Positions 47,568-59,092 are shown, numbered from the stretch's first letter. The stretch: DNA of 64,000 bases from Rosenbergiella nectarea (GCF_900111105.1 NZ_FOGC01000011.1:1-64000); one strand, 5' to 3'. Made by a program: numbers and translations. The notes: a model not told the origin generated them from the letters alone.

Positions 47568-48173
47568 ATGGCGATCCAAAGTACTTTCATGGCGTGGATA
47601 ACCCGCATGCCGTTAATCAAACGCTGGGCCTTAATGCACTGTGTACAAAAAGAAAACGTGGCAGAGCATAGTCACCAAGTCGCTGTCATTGCCCATTTAC
47701 TGACCGTTATTGGTAATAAACGCTACGGCAACACGCTCAACCCCGATCGTGCAGCCGTCGTCGCCCTCTACCATGAAGTGTCAGAGACCAAGCTCCAAGA
47801 CATCAACTCCCGCACGAAATATTATAATCCTGAATTTACTCTGGCATTTAAACATCTTGAAAAAATTGCAGAGCAAGAGTGCTTAACCACACTTCCCGAT
47901 GACCTACGCGACGCATTTTCTGGACTGATCATTCAAGATAATGTCGATAGTGAGTATAAGAAAATCGTCAAGGCAGCGGATATCTTAGCGGCGTATATCA
48001 AGACGTTGAATGAGCTACGGTTTAATAACGACGAATTTATTCACGTTAAAGAAGGACTTGAGGAGAGACTCACCCATCTTCGCAGTACCATGCCAGAGGT
48101 GAATGACTTTATGGAGATCTTTGCAGAGAGTTGCACCACGACGCTTGATCGTATTTCAGAGAACTATCAATAG
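47568..48173 (+). CDS. yfbR: 5'-deoxynucleotidase YfbR
   Basis: 201 residues (E. coli 199). HD-domain phosphohydrolase specific for deoxyribonucleoside 5'-monophosphates, used in dUMP/thymidylate balance. Metal-binding set: ENVAEHSHQVAVIAH (His33 type), LYHEVSETKLQD (HE pair, about 67-78) and KAADILAAYIKTL (Asp, about 134-146). Confidence 0.96.
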   Translation: MAIQSTFMAWITRMPLIKRWALMHCVQKENVAEHSHQVAVIAHLLTVIGNKRYGNTLNPDRAAVVALYHEVSETKLQDINSRTKYYNPEFTLAFKHLEKIAEQECLTTLPDDLRDAFSGLIIQDNVDSEYKKIVKAADILAAYIKTLNELRFNNDEFIHVKEGLEERLTHLRSTMPEVNDFMEIFAESCTTTLDRISENYQ

Positions 48174-48182
48174 TAGTAAGCA

Positions 48183-48203
48183 GACATCGGGTCACCCGAT
48201 GTC
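48183..48203. terminator. Hairpin between convergent yfbR and hxpA
   Basis: GACATCGGG, loop TCA, CCCGATGTC: a perfect 9-bp stem in the 51-bp gap between convergent genes. No long T-run, so termination is likely but not certain. Confidence 0.6.
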
Positions 48204-48224
48204 TTCGCTAAGTCCTCTACACAC

Positions 48225-48863
48225 TTATAACCTAAACCCTTGAGCCGCTGGCTTAATGGATAGCTCGGTCAAGCTCTTAAGTCGGTACGTTGCATTAAGG
48301 TGGGCCGCATCCAGTGGAGCATTCACTGCAACAACGGCGCATTTCGCTGCCAAGCCTGCCTCGATGCCTGCCGCCGCGTCTTCCACCACCACACAGTTTT
48401 CTGGCGCTAACCCAAGACGCTCAGCCCCTAACAAATAAGGATCCGGATAGGGTTTACCTTTAGCGACCTGTTCAGCGGTAATAAACACCGCCGGACAGGG
48501 CAAATCCAAGACTTGGAAACGTGCAGTCGCGACTGGGAGGCTGCCGGAGGTTACAATTGCCCATGGGATTTGCTGGTCAGTCAGATGAGTCAGCAAAGCT
48601 CTCGCACCCGGTAGCGGTACAATCCCCTCCACCGTTGTCGACTCAAGATGTTCCAGCCACAAAAACTCTTCTCGCAAAGTCGCTTCATCCGCTAGCGGTA
48701 AAAAGTGACGTAATGAGGTGATTGCTTGCTTACCGTGAATGAATGCAAGGATCTCTGAGGCAGGAATGTTATGCCGTTCCCCCCATTTCGACCAAGCGGT
48801 TTCCACTACGGCTAAAGAGTCAACTAACGTACCGTCCAAGTCAAAGAGGAATCCTTGATACAT
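48225..48863 (-). CDS. hxpA: HAD-family sugar phosphatase HxpA/YfbT
   Basis: 212 residues (E. coli YfbT 216). HAD phosphatase acting on hexitol and sugar phosphates. Motif I FDLDGTLVDSLAVVE (about 7-21), motif II WAIVTSG (Ser/Thr), motif III Lys in VAKGKPYPDPYLLGAERLG, and motif IV VVEDAAAGIEAGLAA. Helical cap after motif I. 17 bp downstream of yfbV, likely one operon. Confidence 0.93.
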   Translation of the reverse strand: MYQGFLFDLDGTLVDSLAVVETAWSKWGERHNIPASEILAFIHGKQAITSLRHFLPLADEATLREEFLWLEHLESTTVEGIVPLPGARALLTHLTDQQIPWAIVTSGSLPVATARFQVLDLPCPAVFITAEQVAKGKPYPDPYLLGAERLGLAPENCVVVEDAAAGIEAGLAAKCAVVAVNAPLDAAHLNATYRLKSLTELSIKPAAQGFRL

Positions 48864-48880
48864 AATGACTTACCTTATCA

Positions 48881-49330
48881 CTACAATTCATCTAAAAAGG
48901 CTTTATCCAACTGTTTAAAAGCCCGCATTAATAATTCTGCTAGGTGCTGATAGGTGACCTCACCTTGAGGGAGGTTGATAGTTTGCCCGGAGGTTTGTAG
49001 CTTTTCGCGAATAGTATGAAACCACTCTAAGGTTCCGCCCGTTAACGGTTTACACGCCCGTTTCCCCAACCACCAAAGGCCTTGCACGGGTAAACTACAG
49101 GCAAACACAGCGGTCACAATCGCCGGTCCGATTTGCGCATGAAACGCGAGCTGCCAGCACAGAATAAAGATGGCAATGGGCGGCATAAACCGAATGCCAA
49201 ATTGTGTGGCTCGACACACCCTGTTTTCTGCAAAAATGGCAGAGAGACTCTTTTCCTGTGGCCAACTTTTCATATATTTTTTGCCAAGACGCAGCGTTGA
49301 AAACAGCCCAGGTCGATGCGTATCGTTCAT
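48881..49330 (-). CDS. yfbV: Membrane protein YfbV (DUF412)
   Basis: 149 residues (E. coli 151). Two membrane segments (about 46-64 and 68-88), basic N-terminus RLGKKYMKSWP, and the conserved LPVQGLWWLGKRACKPL (about 80-96) and helical C-terminal tail. In E. coli, YfbV insulates the Ter macrodomain from MatP's effect on neighbouring DNA. The neighbours hxpA and ackA match E. coli. Confidence 0.93.
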   Translation of the reverse strand: MNDTHRPGLFSTLRLGKKYMKSWPQEKSLSAIFAENRVCRATQFGIRFMPPIAIFILCWQLAFHAQIGPAIVTAVFACSLPVQGLWWLGKRACKPLTGGTLEWFHTIREKLQTSGQTINLPQGEVTYQHLAELLMRAFKQLDKAFLDEL

Positions 49331-49627
49331 TGTTTTGCCTCAAAAGCCGAAGAATTTAAAAAGTTTTAAATCCCGATTAATTGGGAGTACCATTCGCACC
49401 ACACTCTCTGCGCGCATGAATGGGTCTAGGATACCACCCCCATCGTCGAACGATGAGAAAGATGACACAAACTTACACTGATTATTCTGAACAATCCGAT
49501 TAGTGACACTGGTATTGCCTCAGAACATAGTTAACCCTATTGACCAGTGTATAGTAGCATTAACGGTAGCGACGCTGATTCAGAGGAATTTGGTGGTTGC
49601 TCACACATTTCATTTACAGGTGCGTTT

Positions 49628-50830
49628 ATGTCGAATAACTTAGTTCTGGTTCTCAATTGTGGCAGTTCCTCTCTCAAATTCGCAATTCTTGATCCCGCTA
49701 CTGGCGCTGAATACCTTTCCGGTTTAGCAGAGTGTTTTTCGCTACCGGAAGCACGCATAAAATGGAAACACGCGGGGGTAAAACAGGAGTCGGCACTCGG
49801 TGCGGGAGCCGCCCACAGAGAGGCATTGGCCTTTATCGTTAACCATATTTTAGTCGACGCACCGGAACTGTCTGAAAAAATTAGTGCTATTGGTCACCGA
49901 ATCGTTCATGGTGGCAAGCATCTCAGCCAATCTGTGGTGATCACCGATGAGATCATTAGCGCGATTGAACAAGCAACATGCTTTGCGCCTCTACATAATC
50001 CTGCACATCTGATTGGTATACGCGAAGCATTCAAAAACTTCCCTCATCTCACCACCAAAAACGTGGCCGTTTTCGATACTGCCTTCCACCAGACCATGCC
50101 GGAAGAAGCCTATCTTTATGCGTTGCCTTACGCACTCTATGAAGAACATGGCATTCGTCGCTACGGCGCACACGGCACGAGCCATTTTTACGTCTCTCGA
50201 CAAGCCGCTAAACTACTCGAAAAACCGGTTGAGGAACTAAACGTCATCACTTGCCATCTCGGTAATGGTGGTTCGGTTGCGGCCATCCGCCAAGGAAAGT
50301 GTGTTGATACTTCCATGGGACTCACCCCGTTGGAAGGATTGGTAATGGGCACACGCAGTGGCGATATCGACCCTGCCATCATCTTCTACTTGCACGATAA
50401 TTTAGGGATGGACGTCGCACAGATTAATCAGTTATTGACCAAAGAGTCAGGATTACTGGGGCTAACGGGCGTGACGAGTGATTGCCGCTTTGTCGAGGAT
50501 AACTTCGCCGAAAAACCTGAGGCTAAGCGTGCTTTAGACGTATTTTGTCATCGTCTGGCCAAATATATCGGCGCTTACTCTTCACTGATGGACGGCAGGC
50601 TCGATGCGGTGATTTTCACAGGCGGAATCGGTGAAAACTCTGCCAAAATTCGGGAACAAACGGTACAAAAACTCGCGCTTTTGAATTTAGCTATCGATGA
50701 GTCGAAAAACTTAGCCGCGCGTTTTGGTGAGGCAGGTGCGATTCAGCGTGAGGGAAGTTGCCCGATCCTCGTTATCCCAACCAATGAAGAGTGGGTCATT
50801 GCACAAGACGCGGCAACACTAACGGCTTAA
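49628..50830 (+). CDS. ackA: Acetate kinase
   Basis: 400 residues (E. coli 400) from ATG 49628, giving [22 protein letters not shown]; the frame is open 27 codons upstream but without homology. It interconverts acetyl phosphate and acetate with ADP/ATP. ASKHA-fold motifs are [71 protein letters not shown] and [14 protein letters not shown]. Operon with pta, 41 bp downstream. Confidence 0.99.
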   Translation: MSNNLVLVLNCGSSSLKFAILDPATGAEYLSGLAECFSLPEARIKWKHAGVKQESALGAGAAHREALAFIVNHILVDAPELSEKISAIGHRIVHGGKHLSQSVVITDEIISAIEQATCFAPLHNPAHLIGIREAFKNFPHLTTKNVAVFDTAFHQTMPEEAYLYALPYALYEEHGIRRYGAHGTSHFYVSRQAAKLLEKPVEELNVITCHLGNGGSVAAIRQGKCVDTSMGLTPLEGLVMGTRSGDIDPAIIFYLHDNLGMDVAQINQLLTKESGLLGLTGVTSDCRFVEDNFAEKPEAKRALDVFCHRLAKYIGAYSSLMDGRLDAVIFTGGIGENSAKIREQTVQKLALLNLAIDESKNLAARFGEAGAIQREGSCPILVIPTNEEWVIAQDAATLTA

Positions 50831-50871
50831 GAGATTTACTATCTGTTTCAAGAATTGTAGAGGGGGTTAAT

Positions 50872-53022
50872 TTGTCTCGTACTATTATGCTGGTGCCACT
50901 GAGCACAAGTGTGGGTCTGACCAGCGTGAGCTTAGGGGTTATCCGTGCGATGGAACGTAAAGGCATGCGTATCAGCATGTTCAAACCCATCGCTCAAGCG
51001 CGTGATGCTGATCCGTCGCTGGACCATACCACGGCAATTATCAACGCCACATCCTCGATTCCGGCGGTGGCACCCTTAGCATTAAGCTATGTTGAAAATT
51101 TACTCAGCAATAATCAGCAAGATATCCTGATGGAAGAGATTATTGCGCATTTTCATGACAATACCGCCAATGCGGAAGTGGTATTGGTGGAGGGATTGGT
51201 CCCTACGCGTAAAAATCAATTTGCGCAAACCCTTAACTATGAAATTGCTAAGACCCTTAATGCTGAAATTATTTTTGTTGTTTCCCCCGGAACGGACACG
51301 CCAACCCAGCTGAAAGAGCGAGTTGAACTACAACTTAATAGCTTCGGTGGTCGTAAGAATAAAAACATTGCTGGGCTTATCATTAACAAGATTAATGCTC
51401 CGACCGATGAAGAGGGCCGCACAAGACCTGACCTGTCGGAAATGTTCGATGACACCAACGAAGCCACCGTGGCAAATTTCACGGTCGAACAACTGAGTCA
51501 GGTCTCCCCTCTTCCAGTGCTTGGCGCTGTCCCTTGGAATTTCGATCTGATTGCTACCCGTGCAATTGATATGTGTCGACATCTCAAGGCGGAAATTATT
51601 AATGAAGGGGATATTACTACGCGCCGGATCCAATCGGTGACCTTCTGCGCTCGTAGCCTACCGAATATGCTGAAGTTATTCCGTCCAGGCTCCCTGCTGG
51701 TGACCTCGGCTGATCGCCCCGATGTGTTAGTGGCTGCTTGTCTAGCGGCAATGAACGGGGTGGAGATTGGTGCAATCTTACTGACTGGCGGTTACCAGAT
51801 TGATCCTGCCGTGCAGGAACTCTGTTCGCGGGCATTCCAAACCGGCCTCCCCGTCTTCTTAGTGAAAACCAATACCTGGCAAACCTCACTGACTCTGCAA
51901 AGTTTTAACTTAGAAATTCCGGTGGATGATACTCAGCGTATTGAGAAAGTGCAGGAGTTTATTGCCAGCTATATCGATAAACCTTGGATTGATTCCTTAG
52001 GTTCGGTCGCCGAACGTAGTCGACTCCTCTCGCCGCCAGCATTTCGTTATCAATTAACCGAGCTCGCGCGCCAAGCCGGTAAGCGTATTGTGTTACCTGA
52101 AGGCGACGAACCAAGAACCTTACGCGCGGCAGCAATTTGTGCAGAACGTAAAATTGCCCAATGTGTCTTACTCGGTGATCCCGCAGAAATTCAACGAGTC
52201 GCCTCTGTGCAGGGAATTGTGTTAGGTGACGGCGTCAGCATTGTCGATCCGCAAGCGGTCAGAGAAAACTATGTTTCACGCCTAGTTGAGCTACGTAAAA
52301 ACAAAGGAATGACGGAAGTCGTAGCCCGTGAGCAGTTGGAAGATAATGTTGTACTCGGTACTTTGATGCTGGAAAAAGGAGAAGTCGACGGATTGGTCTC
52401 CGGTGCGGTCCATACTACGGCCAATACCATTCGTCCACCGCTACAATTAATCAAGACTGCGCCGAATAGCAGTATTGTCTCTTCCGTCTTCTTCATGTTG
52501 TTACCTGAGCAGGTACTGGTATACGGTGACTGTGCGATCAACCCCGATCCCAATGCTGAACAATTGGCGGAAATTGCCATTCAGTCGGCAGACTCGGCCG
52601 CAGCGTTTGGGATTGAACCCCGTGTCGCGATGATCTCATATTCTACCGGCAATTCAGGTAGCGGCAGCGACGTCGATAAAGTGCGAGAGGCCACACGTCT
52701 CGCGCAAGAGAAGCGTCCTGACCTGATCATTGATGGGCCATTACAATACGATGCCGCGATTATGGAAGATGTTGCGAAGTCTAAAGCACCAAATTCTCGG
52801 GTGGCGGGTCGAGCAACAGTATTTATCTTCCCTGATCTGAATACCGGCAACACGACTTATAAGGCCGTCCAGCGTTCGGCGGAATTGATTTCAATCGGAC
52901 CCATGCTACAAGGTATGCGTAAACCGGTGAATGACCTTTCACGGGGCGCATTAGTCGATGACATCGTCTACACCATCGCGCTTACCGCTATTCAGTCTCA
53001 ACAAGCTGAGACTAGAGGCTAA
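50872..53022 (+). CDS. pta: Phosphate acetyltransferase, long three-domain form
   Basis: 716 residues (E. coli 714). TTG 50872 is chosen because AGAGGGGG lies directly upstream and the protein then begins [22 protein letters not shown] like E. coli Pta, which itself uses GTG. It converts acetyl-CoA and phosphate to acetyl phosphate. The N-terminal dethiobiotin-synthetase-like P-loop domain is degenerate, followed by a DRTGG middle domain and the catalytic C-terminal domain ([52 protein letters not shown]). The complete allosteric form. Confidence 0.98.
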   Translation: MSRTIMLVPLSTSVGLTSVSLGVIRAMERKGMRISMFKPIAQARDADPSLDHTTAIINATSSIPAVAPLALSYVENLLSNNQQDILMEEIIAHFHDNTANAEVVLVEGLVPTRKNQFAQTLNYEIAKTLNAEIIFVVSPGTDTPTQLKERVELQLNSFGGRKNKNIAGLIINKINAPTDEEGRTRPDLSEMFDDTNEATVANFTVEQLSQVSPLPVLGAVPWNFDLIATRAIDMCRHLKAEIINEGDITTRRIQSVTFCARSLPNMLKLFRPGSLLVTSADRPDVLVAACLAAMNGVEIGAILLTGGYQIDPAVQELCSRAFQTGLPVFLVKTNTWQTSLTLQSFNLEIPVDDTQRIEKVQEFIASYIDKPWIDSLGSVAERSRLLSPPAFRYQLTELARQAGKRIVLPEGDEPRTLRAAAICAERKIAQCVLLGDPAEIQRVASVQGIVLGDGVSIVDPQAVRENYVSRLVELRKNKGMTEVVAREQLEDNVVLGTLMLEKGEVDGLVSGAVHTTANTIRPPLQLIKTAPNSSIVSSVFFMLLPEQVLVYGDCAINPDPNAEQLAEIAIQSADSAAAFGIEPRVAMISYSTGNSGSGSDVDKVREATRLAQEKRPDLIIDGPLQYDAAIMEDVAKSKAPNSRVAGRATVFIFPDLNTGNTTYKAVQRSAELISIGPMLQGMRKPVNDLSRGALVDDIVYTIALTAIQSQQAETRG

Positions 53023-53028
53023 CCCATA

Positions 53029-53059
53029 AGCCACCTGTTACCTTCGGCGACAGGTGGCT
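53029..53059. terminator. Hairpin between convergent pta and yfcD
   Basis: AGCCACCTGT (53029-53038) pairs with ACAGGTGGCT (53050-53059), a perfect 10-bp stem with an 11-nt loop 6 bp after the pta stop. No strong T-run. Confidence 0.6.
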
Positions 53060-53071
53060 AGTAAAAGGTCC

Positions 53072-53593
53072 TTAGCGGTTTTCTCCGTTACGGGTTAACC
53101 ATAATGCCAAGGCTTTTAACGAGTCATCGGTAAATTCATCGCAACGTGCGGTGATCTCTTCCGGTGTCATCCAGGACACCTCTGTCACCTCACCATCTTG
53201 TAACGCAAAGGGGCCATGGCAGACGCAACTAAATAGGCTGCCCCACACGCGACATCCTTCATCTTCAAAATAAAACTTACCATGTTCCGCTAAAGGGACA
53301 TCCGCAATACCCAACTCTTCCTCCGCTTCGCGACGCGCGGAAGCGAGAAGTTCTTCACCAGATTGCACCACTCCACCGGCTGTCGCATCGAGTTTCCCGG
53401 GGGCAAAGTCCTTATTCTCTGCTCGACGTTGGACCAAAATACGACCGGACCCTTCTGTCACAACGATATAGGTTGCGCGATGGCGCAGTGATTCAGCACG
53501 CATTTGTTGACGGGCGGCTGTCGCAACGACCTCATCATTCTCATCAACAATATCAACCCATTCAATCTGACCTGCAGGCATTTGTTCAACCAT
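53072..53593 (-). CDS. yfcD: Nudix hydrolase YfcD
   Basis: 173 residues (E. coli 180). Nudix box [23 protein letters not shown] (about 73-95) with the consensus REAEEELG. The N-terminal [21 protein letters not shown] and RATYIVV are typical of the IDI-like Nudix subgroup. The substrate is not established. In E. coli it also lies between pta and other yfc genes. Confidence 0.93.
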   Translation of the reverse strand: MVEQMPAGQIEWVDIVDENDEVVATAARQQMRAESLRHRATYIVVTEGSGRILVQRRAENKDFAPGKLDATAGGVVQSGEELLASARREAEEELGIADVPLAEHGKFYFEDEGCRVWGSLFSCVCHGPFALQDGEVTEVSWMTPEEITARCDEFTDDSLKALALWLTRNGENR

Positions 53594-53711
53594 GGTTAAC
53601 CCTTTTTAACGCGAGTCGCTACTCGGCGCCATATGCTTTTATTTACCCTAAGAGTAATAAGTAAAATTTAATTTCGCAATCTCTAGCATTATGAAGAAAT
53701 GCTTTTCATTT

Positions 53712-54488
53712 TTATGTTAAGTTATTGCTAAGAAATTGTTGCAAGCGTAACGACTTAGGACGGTTGAATATCTCCTCTGGTGAACCCTGCTCTTCAATCT
53801 TGCCTTGATGGAGGAAAATCACCTGTGAAGAGACCTCTTTTGCAAACGCCATCTCGTGCGTTACCATAATCATGGTTTTTCCTTCTTTAGCCAGTTGCTG
53901 CATAATCCGCAGCACTTCCCCCACCAATTCAGGGTCCAAGGCAGACGTCGGTTCATCGAATAACATAATCTCAGGATCCATGGCTAATGCTCGGGCGATA
54001 GCCACCCGCTGTTGCTGACCACCTGACAAGTGGACGGGATATTTTTTCCAGTTTATCGGATCGATCCCCACTTTACGCAAGGTATATTCCGCTTTCTCTT
54101 GCGCCTGTACTTTCGCTATTCCGAGCACTTTACACGGGGCTTCCATCACATTCTGTAGCACGGTCATATGACTCCACAGATTAAAGTGTTGGAACACCAT
54201 ACATAATTTGCTACGCAATAATTTCAGCTGTTGTTTATCTGTCACCTGCAATTGCTGGCTACGATCGGCGGCAAGCGGGATCTGCCGTTGATTGAGCCAA
54301 ATCTCGCCTGCATTCGGGTGCTCCAGGAAGTTTAGGCAGCGTAACAAGGTACTCTTCCCTGACCCCGATGCGCCGATAATCGCAATCACATCCCCCTCCT
54401 TGGCGGTAAGGCTAATGCCCTTTAGTACCTCATGCTGACCATAAGCTTTATGGAGCTGCTCGATTCTTAGTTTTTCGGTGGACAACAT
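53712..54488 (-). CDS. hisP: Histidine-type amino acid ABC transporter, ATPase HisP
   Basis: 258 residues from ATG 54488 ([17 protein letters not shown]), length as E. coli HisP (257). Walker [10 protein letters not shown] (about 40-48), Q-loop in [16 protein letters not shown], signature [17 protein letters not shown] (about 152-168), Walker [15 protein letters not shown]. It powers uptake through HisQM. The start is 11 bp after the hisM stop. Confidence 0.96.
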   Translation of the reverse strand: MLSTEKLRIEQLHKAYGQHEVLKGISLTAKEGDVIAIIGASGSGKSTLLRCLNFLEHPNAGEIWLNQRQIPLAADRSQQLQVTDKQQLKLLRSKLCMVFQHFNLWSHMTVLQNVMEAPCKVLGIAKVQAQEKAEYTLRKVGIDPINWKKYPVHLSGGQQQRVAIARALAMDPEIMLFDEPTSALDPELVGEVLRIMQQLAKEGKTMIMVTHEMAFAKEVSSQVIFLHQGKIEEQGSPEEIFNRPKSLRLQQFLSNNLT

Positions 54489-54498
54489 ACGCAAACCC

Positions 54499-55206
54499 TT
54501 AGCGTGAACTGATATGAGGTAACCAACGCTTTTCAATTTGGCGAAATACCATAATCAAAACGCAGGAGATAAAAAGATAAAGCAATGCGGCAATACCAAA
54601 GGCGGTAAATGGTTGGTAGGTATTAGCGTTAATATCTCGGGCCACTTTTAGAATATCGGGAACCGTCGCGGTAAACGCCAGGGAGGTCGAGTGTAATAAT
54701 AAAATCACTTCATTACTGTACGCGGGTAATGCTGTGCGGAACGCTGAGGGAAGAATAATCGAACGCCACAATGTTACGCCACGAAAACCGTAGGCCTGGG
54801 CGGCTTCAATCTCGCCAGCGGGGACTGCACGTATGGCCCCCGCGAGGATTTCCGTGGTGTAGGCTGCCGTATTGAGGGTCAAGGCGAGAAGCGTACAATG
54901 TAACCCGCTACGGAAGAATTCATTCAGTAGCTGATGATCTTTAACTACGTGTAAGGTGTACAGACCAGTGTAGATAATTATTAGCTGTACATAAAGAGGC
55001 GTCCCTCGGAACACGAAGGTAAACAGCGCGATGGAGGTCGACAGCCAGCGACGGGAAGAGGTACGACCCATAGATAAGAAGAGTGCAAGGATCCCCCCCA
55101 CCACCATTGAAAACACTAGCAACCATAAGGTCATGGCTAAACCACTGAGTTGGTAGCCATTGGTCCAGAGCAGCGATTGCCAATACTGTTGAAGGATCGC
55201 ATTCAT
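54499..55206 (-). CDS. hisM: Histidine-type amino acid ABC transporter, permease HisM
   Basis: 235 residues from ATG 55206 ([18 protein letters not shown]), matching E. coli HisM (238); the frame extends upstream only as a shadow inside hisQ. Five membrane helices; the coupling EAA loop is [22 protein letters not shown] (about 151-172). It overlaps hisQ by 4 bp (ATGA). Confidence 0.95.
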   Translation of the reverse strand: MNAILQQYWQSLLWTNGYQLSGLAMTLWLLVFSMVVGGILALFLSMGRTSSRRWLSTSIALFTFVFRGTPLYVQLIIIYTGLYTLHVVKDHQLLNEFFRSGLHCTLLALTLNTAAYTTEILAGAIRAVPAGEIEAAQAYGFRGVTLWRSIILPSAFRTALPAYSNEVILLLHSTSLAFTATVPDILKVARDINANTYQPFTAFGIAALLYLFISCVLIMVFRQIEKRWLPHISSR

Positions 55207-55889
55207 AATGTCACCTTCTTCACGCCAACAGAATAGAAACGCATCAATCCGGCTAAGATAAGTTGTGAAACTAGCGTGAACAGTAGATAAACCGCCCCCG
55301 CAACCAGTGCGAAGAACAGGGGTTGCCACGTGCTTTTCCCAGCTAATTGCGTGGCCTTGACCAACTCTTCTAATCCTAAAATTGACACCAGCGCAGTCGC
55401 TTTTAAAATCACTTGCCAATTATTACCCATTGCAGGGAGCGCAAAGCGCATCATCAGCGGAAAGTTGATGCGAACAAAACATTGCCACGGTGTCATGCCA
55501 TAAGCAATCGCTGCCTCGCGTTGACCGATGGGAACGGATAATGCTGCGCCACGAAAGGTTTCCGTAAAATACGCACCATAAATGAACCCTAGGGTTAGAA
55601 TTCCAGCTGGCAGCGGAGAAATATCGATATGGGTGAGATCCAGACCGTGAGTCAGTTGGTTAAGCGCAATTTGTAAACCATAAAAAATCAATAACATTAA
55701 TACCAAATCAGGGATACCACGAACGATCGTGGTATACGCGGCACCGATGGCTCGCAACCAAGGATAGCGTGAGAGGCGCGCGGCTGCGCCACCTAGGCCA
55801 ATGATCACCGCTAAAAACAATGCACTGAGCGCAAGCTCGACTGTCATCCACGTGCCTTGCAGAATAACCTGTCCGTAACCTTCTAGCAT
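55203..55889 (-). CDS. hisQ: Histidine-type amino acid ABC transporter, permease HisQ
   Basis: 228 residues, as E. coli. Five membrane helices, IVRGIPDLVLMLLIFYGLQ (about 57-75), and the EAA loop REAAIAYGMTPWQCFVRINFP (about 129-149). It forms the translocation pore with HisM. Confidence 0.96.
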   Translation of the reverse strand: MLEGYGQVILQGTWMTVELALSALFLAVIIGLGGAAARLSRYPWLRAIGAAYTTIVRGIPDLVLMLLIFYGLQIALNQLTHGLDLTHIDISPLPAGILTLGFIYGAYFTETFRGAALSVPIGQREAAIAYGMTPWQCFVRINFPLMMRFALPAMGNNWQVILKATALVSILGLEELVKATQLAGKSTWQPLFFALVAGAVYLLFTLVSQLILAGLMRFYSVGVKKVTL

Positions 55890-55953
55890 TTACGACCTCT
55901 CTTAACATGCGATGATAGAGCGCCAAACACGCGGCGCTCTATCACTGTCTGAC

Positions 55954-56736
55954 TTACTCGTCGTAAATATTGAAGTCGAAATACTTTTTCGCCAATTTGT
56001 CGTAGGTGCCATCTTGATGCATCGCCGCAATGGCTTTGTTGATCGCTTGGGTTAATGCCGCATCACCTTTACGCAAACCAATTCCCGTGCCAACGCCGAA
56101 AATAGCCTTATCTTTCACTGCTGGGCCTGCGAAGCTATAGCCCTTACCACCCGCCGATTTAAGGAAGCCCTCACTTGCTTGGACTTCGTCTTGGAACGCC
56201 GCATCTAAACGTCCTGAGGCCAAATCTTGATAAACCTGATCCTGTGCTTGGTAAGGCACGATGGTGACACCTGCCGCACGCCAGTACTTATCCGCATAGG
56301 TTTCTTGTGTCGTCCCCTGCTCGACACCGATAGTTTTACCTTTCAACGATGTCGCAGTCGGTTGTAAAGGTGACCCTTTTACCGCCACTAAACGAGCATT
56401 AGCCGCGTATAATTTATCCGAGAAATCAATTTGTTGAAGGCGCTTTTCGGTAATCGATAACGCCGAAATGATCGCATCGATCTTCTCAGCTTTTAGCGAA
56501 GGGATCAGCCCATCGAAGTCACCCGGCACGAACTCACATTGCGTCGCAATTCTTTTGCAAATTTCGTTTACTAAATCAATATCGAAGCCAACGAGTTTTC
56601 CATCGGGGCTTTTCGCCTCGAAAGGCGGATAGCTAGGGTCTGTGCCAAAGCGAAGATGCGAAGGCAGCGCAGAGAAAGCTTGGCTAGAAAGTGTTAATCC
56701 TAAGAACAGCGAAGCGAGTACCGTCAACTTTTTCAT
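55954..56736 (-). CDS. hisJ: Periplasmic basic amino acid-binding protein HisJ/ArgT
   Basis: 260 residues from ATG 56736; signal peptide [22 protein letters not shown] with cleavage near ALP. Mature motifs are [58 protein letters not shown] and [17 protein letters not shown]; the mature Cys pair ([11 protein letters not shown]) forms the usual disulfide. Enterobacteria often have both argT and hisJ before hisQ; only one is present here, so its ligand range (His, or Lys/Arg/Orn) is uncertain. Confidence 0.93.
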   Translation of the reverse strand: MKKLTVLASLFLGLTLSSQAFSALPSHLRFGTDPSYPPFEAKSPDGKLVGFDIDLVNEICKRIATQCEFVPGDFDGLIPSLKAEKIDAIISALSITEKRLQQIDFSDKLYAANARLVAVKGSPLQPTATSLKGKTIGVEQGTTQETYADKYWRAAGVTIVPYQAQDQVYQDLASGRLDAAFQDEVQASEGFLKSAGGKGYSFAGPAVKDKAIFGVGTGIGLRKGDAALTQAINKAIAAMHQDGTYDKLAKKYFDFNIYDE

Positions 56737-56861
56737 GTCTATCACCAGTGAGAGAAGATTCTCACTGGAAATGCACAAAACATGCCAAGGCTTAGTAGGA
56801 TTTTTTAAGGATCCGCGCGCAAATTAGCACGGAGTGGGTGCAAGAAAAATTCCGTGCACCA

Positions 56862-57434
56862 TTATTGACCTTGCCAGCGGGTGAAGAGATCTGCCGGTAA
56901 CTGAATATCGAACTGATCAATAATCCGGTTCACGGTCTGATCGACGATATCGGTAATAGACGTCGGACGGTGATAAAAAGCCGGGACGGGCGGCATGATG
57001 ATAGCCCCGAGTTCGGCGGCGGTGGTCATCATTCTTAAGTGTCCGAGATGTAACGGCGTTTCACGCACGCCTAGCACCAATTTACGCCCTTCTTTCAACA
57101 CGACATCGGCGGCTCGCGTCAGCAACGTATCGCTGTAGCTGTGCACAATAGCGGAGAGGGTTTTAATCGAGCAAGGCAAAATGACCATACCTAACGTTTT
57201 GAAGGAACCCGACGAGATCGATGCGCCAATATCACGCACATCATAAACCTCATCTGCCAGCGCTTGCACCTCTCGCCAGCTGTAGTCAGTCTCTAATGAG
57301 AGTGTTTGGCGGGCAGCCATGCTTGCAACAAGGTGGGTTTCAACCTCAGGTACCGTTTTTAATACCTCAAGCAGTCGTACACCATACAGCGCACCACTTG
57401 CCCCGGAGAGGCCGACAATCAATCTTTTGGTCAT
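56862..57434 (-). CDS. ubiX: Flavin prenyltransferase UbiX
   Basis: 190 residues from ATG 57434 (MTKRLIVGLSGASGALYGVRLL), E. coli length 189. It makes the prenylated FMN cofactor for the decarboxylase UbiD in ubiquinone synthesis. FMN-binding GLSGASGALYG (about 8-18), SSGSFKTLGMVILPCSIKTL (about 87-106), RETPLHLGHLRMM, and the C-terminal PPVPAFYHRP. The next gene upstream, purF, has its own terminator. Confidence 0.96.
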   Translation of the reverse strand: MTKRLIVGLSGASGALYGVRLLEVLKTVPEVETHLVASMAARQTLSLETDYSWREVQALADEVYDVRDIGASISSGSFKTLGMVILPCSIKTLSAIVHSYSDTLLTRAADVVLKEGRKLVLGVRETPLHLGHLRMMTTAAELGAIIMPPVPAFYHRPTSITDIVDQTVNRIIDQFDIQLPADLFTRWQGQ

Positions 57435-57489
57435 ATTAACGAGTTTTCCACATATCAAGCGCTACGTTGCAAAGGCTGAGTATAGCAGA

Positions 57490-57517
57490 ACGCAAAACAG
57501 GGCGATATTCGCCCTGT
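57490..57517 (-). terminator. purF terminator
   Basis: Minus strand: ACAGGGCGA (57517-57509), loop ATA, TCGCCCTGT (57505-57497), then TTTGCG; about 20 bp after the purF stop. Confidence 0.75.
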
Positions 57518-57539
57518 CGTCTATAGGTTCAGCCAGAGC

Positions 57540-59057
57540 TTATCCTTCGTTATGAAGTTCCAGCCCTTCCACCTCATTTTGCCGTGCCACCGCTTTCACA
57601 TCGTCTTTGCGCAGTGATTGCAGATAATCCAAATATTCTTGATTAACGTCTTGGGTAACGTACACGCCGTTGAATACCGAGCACTCAAATTGTGAAATAT
57701 CGGGATTTTCTTCTTTCACCGCTTCAATCAAGTCATTGAGATCTTGGAAAATTAAGGCATCCGCTTTGATCAATTGGCAGATCTCATCCACTTCACGACC
57801 ATGCGCAATCAACTCATTCACGCTCGGCATATCGATACCGTAGACGTTAGGGAAGCGGATTTCCGGTGCTGCAGAGGCTAAATAGACGCGTTTGGCTCCT
57901 GCTTCACGGGCCATTTCAATAATTTGCTCTGAAGTGGTTCCGCGAACGATAGAATCATCGACTAACAATACGTTCTTATCGCGGAACTCTGCGCGGTTAG
58001 CATTCAGTTTACGACGCACTGCGCTGCGACGTAGCTGCTGACCCGGCATGATAAAAGTTCGTCCCACATAGCGGTTTTTCACAAATCCTTGACGATAGGG
58101 CTTGTCTAAGATGCGGGCAATTTCCAGCGCGACATCCGTCGAGGTTTCAGGGATAGGAATTACCACGTCAATGTCGAGATCACTCCACTGACGAGCAATC
58201 TTTTCACCGAGCTTGGTGCCCATGCGAATTCTTGCATTATAGACGGAGATTTTATCGATAAAAGAGTCGGGGCGAGCGAAATAAACGTATTCAAATAAAC
58301 AAGGATTATTCTTCGGCGCATCGGCGCATTGACGAGTAAAGAGTTCACCCTGTTCCGTGATATAGACCGCTTCACCCGCCACAACGTCACGGATAAATTC
58401 AAAACCGAGTGTATCCAAGGCGACGCTCTCTGATGCCACCATATACTCGGTGCGGCCATCTGGCAGTTGACGCTTACCTAAGACTAATGGACGGATGCCA
58501 TTCGGGTCGCGAAAGGCAATCATGCCGTGGCCAATTAACATCGCCACGACAGCGTAAGCCCCACGGATCTGGCGGTGCATACACTCAATGGCGGTAAAGA
58601 TATTATCTGCCGTCAGCGGATAATCTTGAAAACGGTCGAGCTCTTGCGCAAAGACATTGAGCAGGACTTCAGAGTCAGACGTCGTGTTGATATGGCGACG
58701 GCCCTGTTCGAATAGACGCGTTCTTAACTCATGCGCATTGGTTAGATTACCATTGTGTGCCAGCGTAATACCGTACGGAGAGTTCACATAGAAGGGCTGT
58801 GCTTCCGAGGCACTTGAGCTACCTGCAGTAGGGTAACGAACGTGGCCAATACCCATTGTTCCTTGAAGACGTTGCATATGGCGTGCTTCAAACACGTCGC
58901 TGACGAGTCCATTCGCTTTACGTAAGCGAAAGCAATTAAGCTGATCAATCGTACAGATGCCAGCGGCATCTTGACCACGGTGTTGTAGCACCGATAACGC
59001 ATCATAAATTGCTTGGTTTACAGGTAAAAAACCGCTGATACCGACAATCCCACACAT
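57540..59057 (-). CDS. purF: Amidophosphoribosyltransferase PurF
   Basis: 505 residues, as E. coli. First committed step of purine synthesis (PRPP plus glutamine to phosphoribosylamine). Begins MCGIVGISG, so Cys2 is the Ntn glutaminase nucleophile after Met removal. The PRPP-binding motif [21 protein letters not shown] (about 363-383) defines the phosphoribosyltransferase domain. Normally it is the second gene after cvpA; here cvpA is reduced to a fragment ending 35 bp upstream, so purF must rely on the same upstream promoter read through the deletion scar. Confidence 0.99.
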   Translation of the reverse strand: MCGIVGISGFLPVNQAIYDALSVLQHRGQDAAGICTIDQLNCFRLRKANGLVSDVFEARHMQRLQGTMGIGHVRYPTAGSSSASEAQPFYVNSPYGITLAHNGNLTNAHELRTRLFEQGRRHINTTSDSEVLLNVFAQELDRFQDYPLTADNIFTAIECMHRQIRGAYAVVAMLIGHGMIAFRDPNGIRPLVLGKRQLPDGRTEYMVASESVALDTLGFEFIRDVVAGEAVYITEQGELFTRQCADAPKNNPCLFEYVYFARPDSFIDKISVYNARIRMGTKLGEKIARQWSDLDIDVVIPIPETSTDVALEIARILDKPYRQGFVKNRYVGRTFIMPGQQLRRSAVRRKLNANRAEFRDKNVLLVDDSIVRGTTSEQIIEMAREAGAKRVYLASAAPEIRFPNVYGIDMPSVNELIAHGREVDEICQLIKADALIFQDLNDLIEAVKEENPDISQFECSVFNGVYVTQDVNQEYLDYLQSLRKDDVKAVARQNEVEGLELHNEG

Positions 59058-59092
59058 GGTGTCATTTCCTCATAGCCGCTTGTCCCGACTCA

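Noticed and set aside
54499-55419. A longer HisM start giving 306 residues
   Set aside because: The extra 71 codons lie inside hisQ in another frame; the ATG at 55206 matches the family N-terminus and overlaps hisQ by the usual ATGA.
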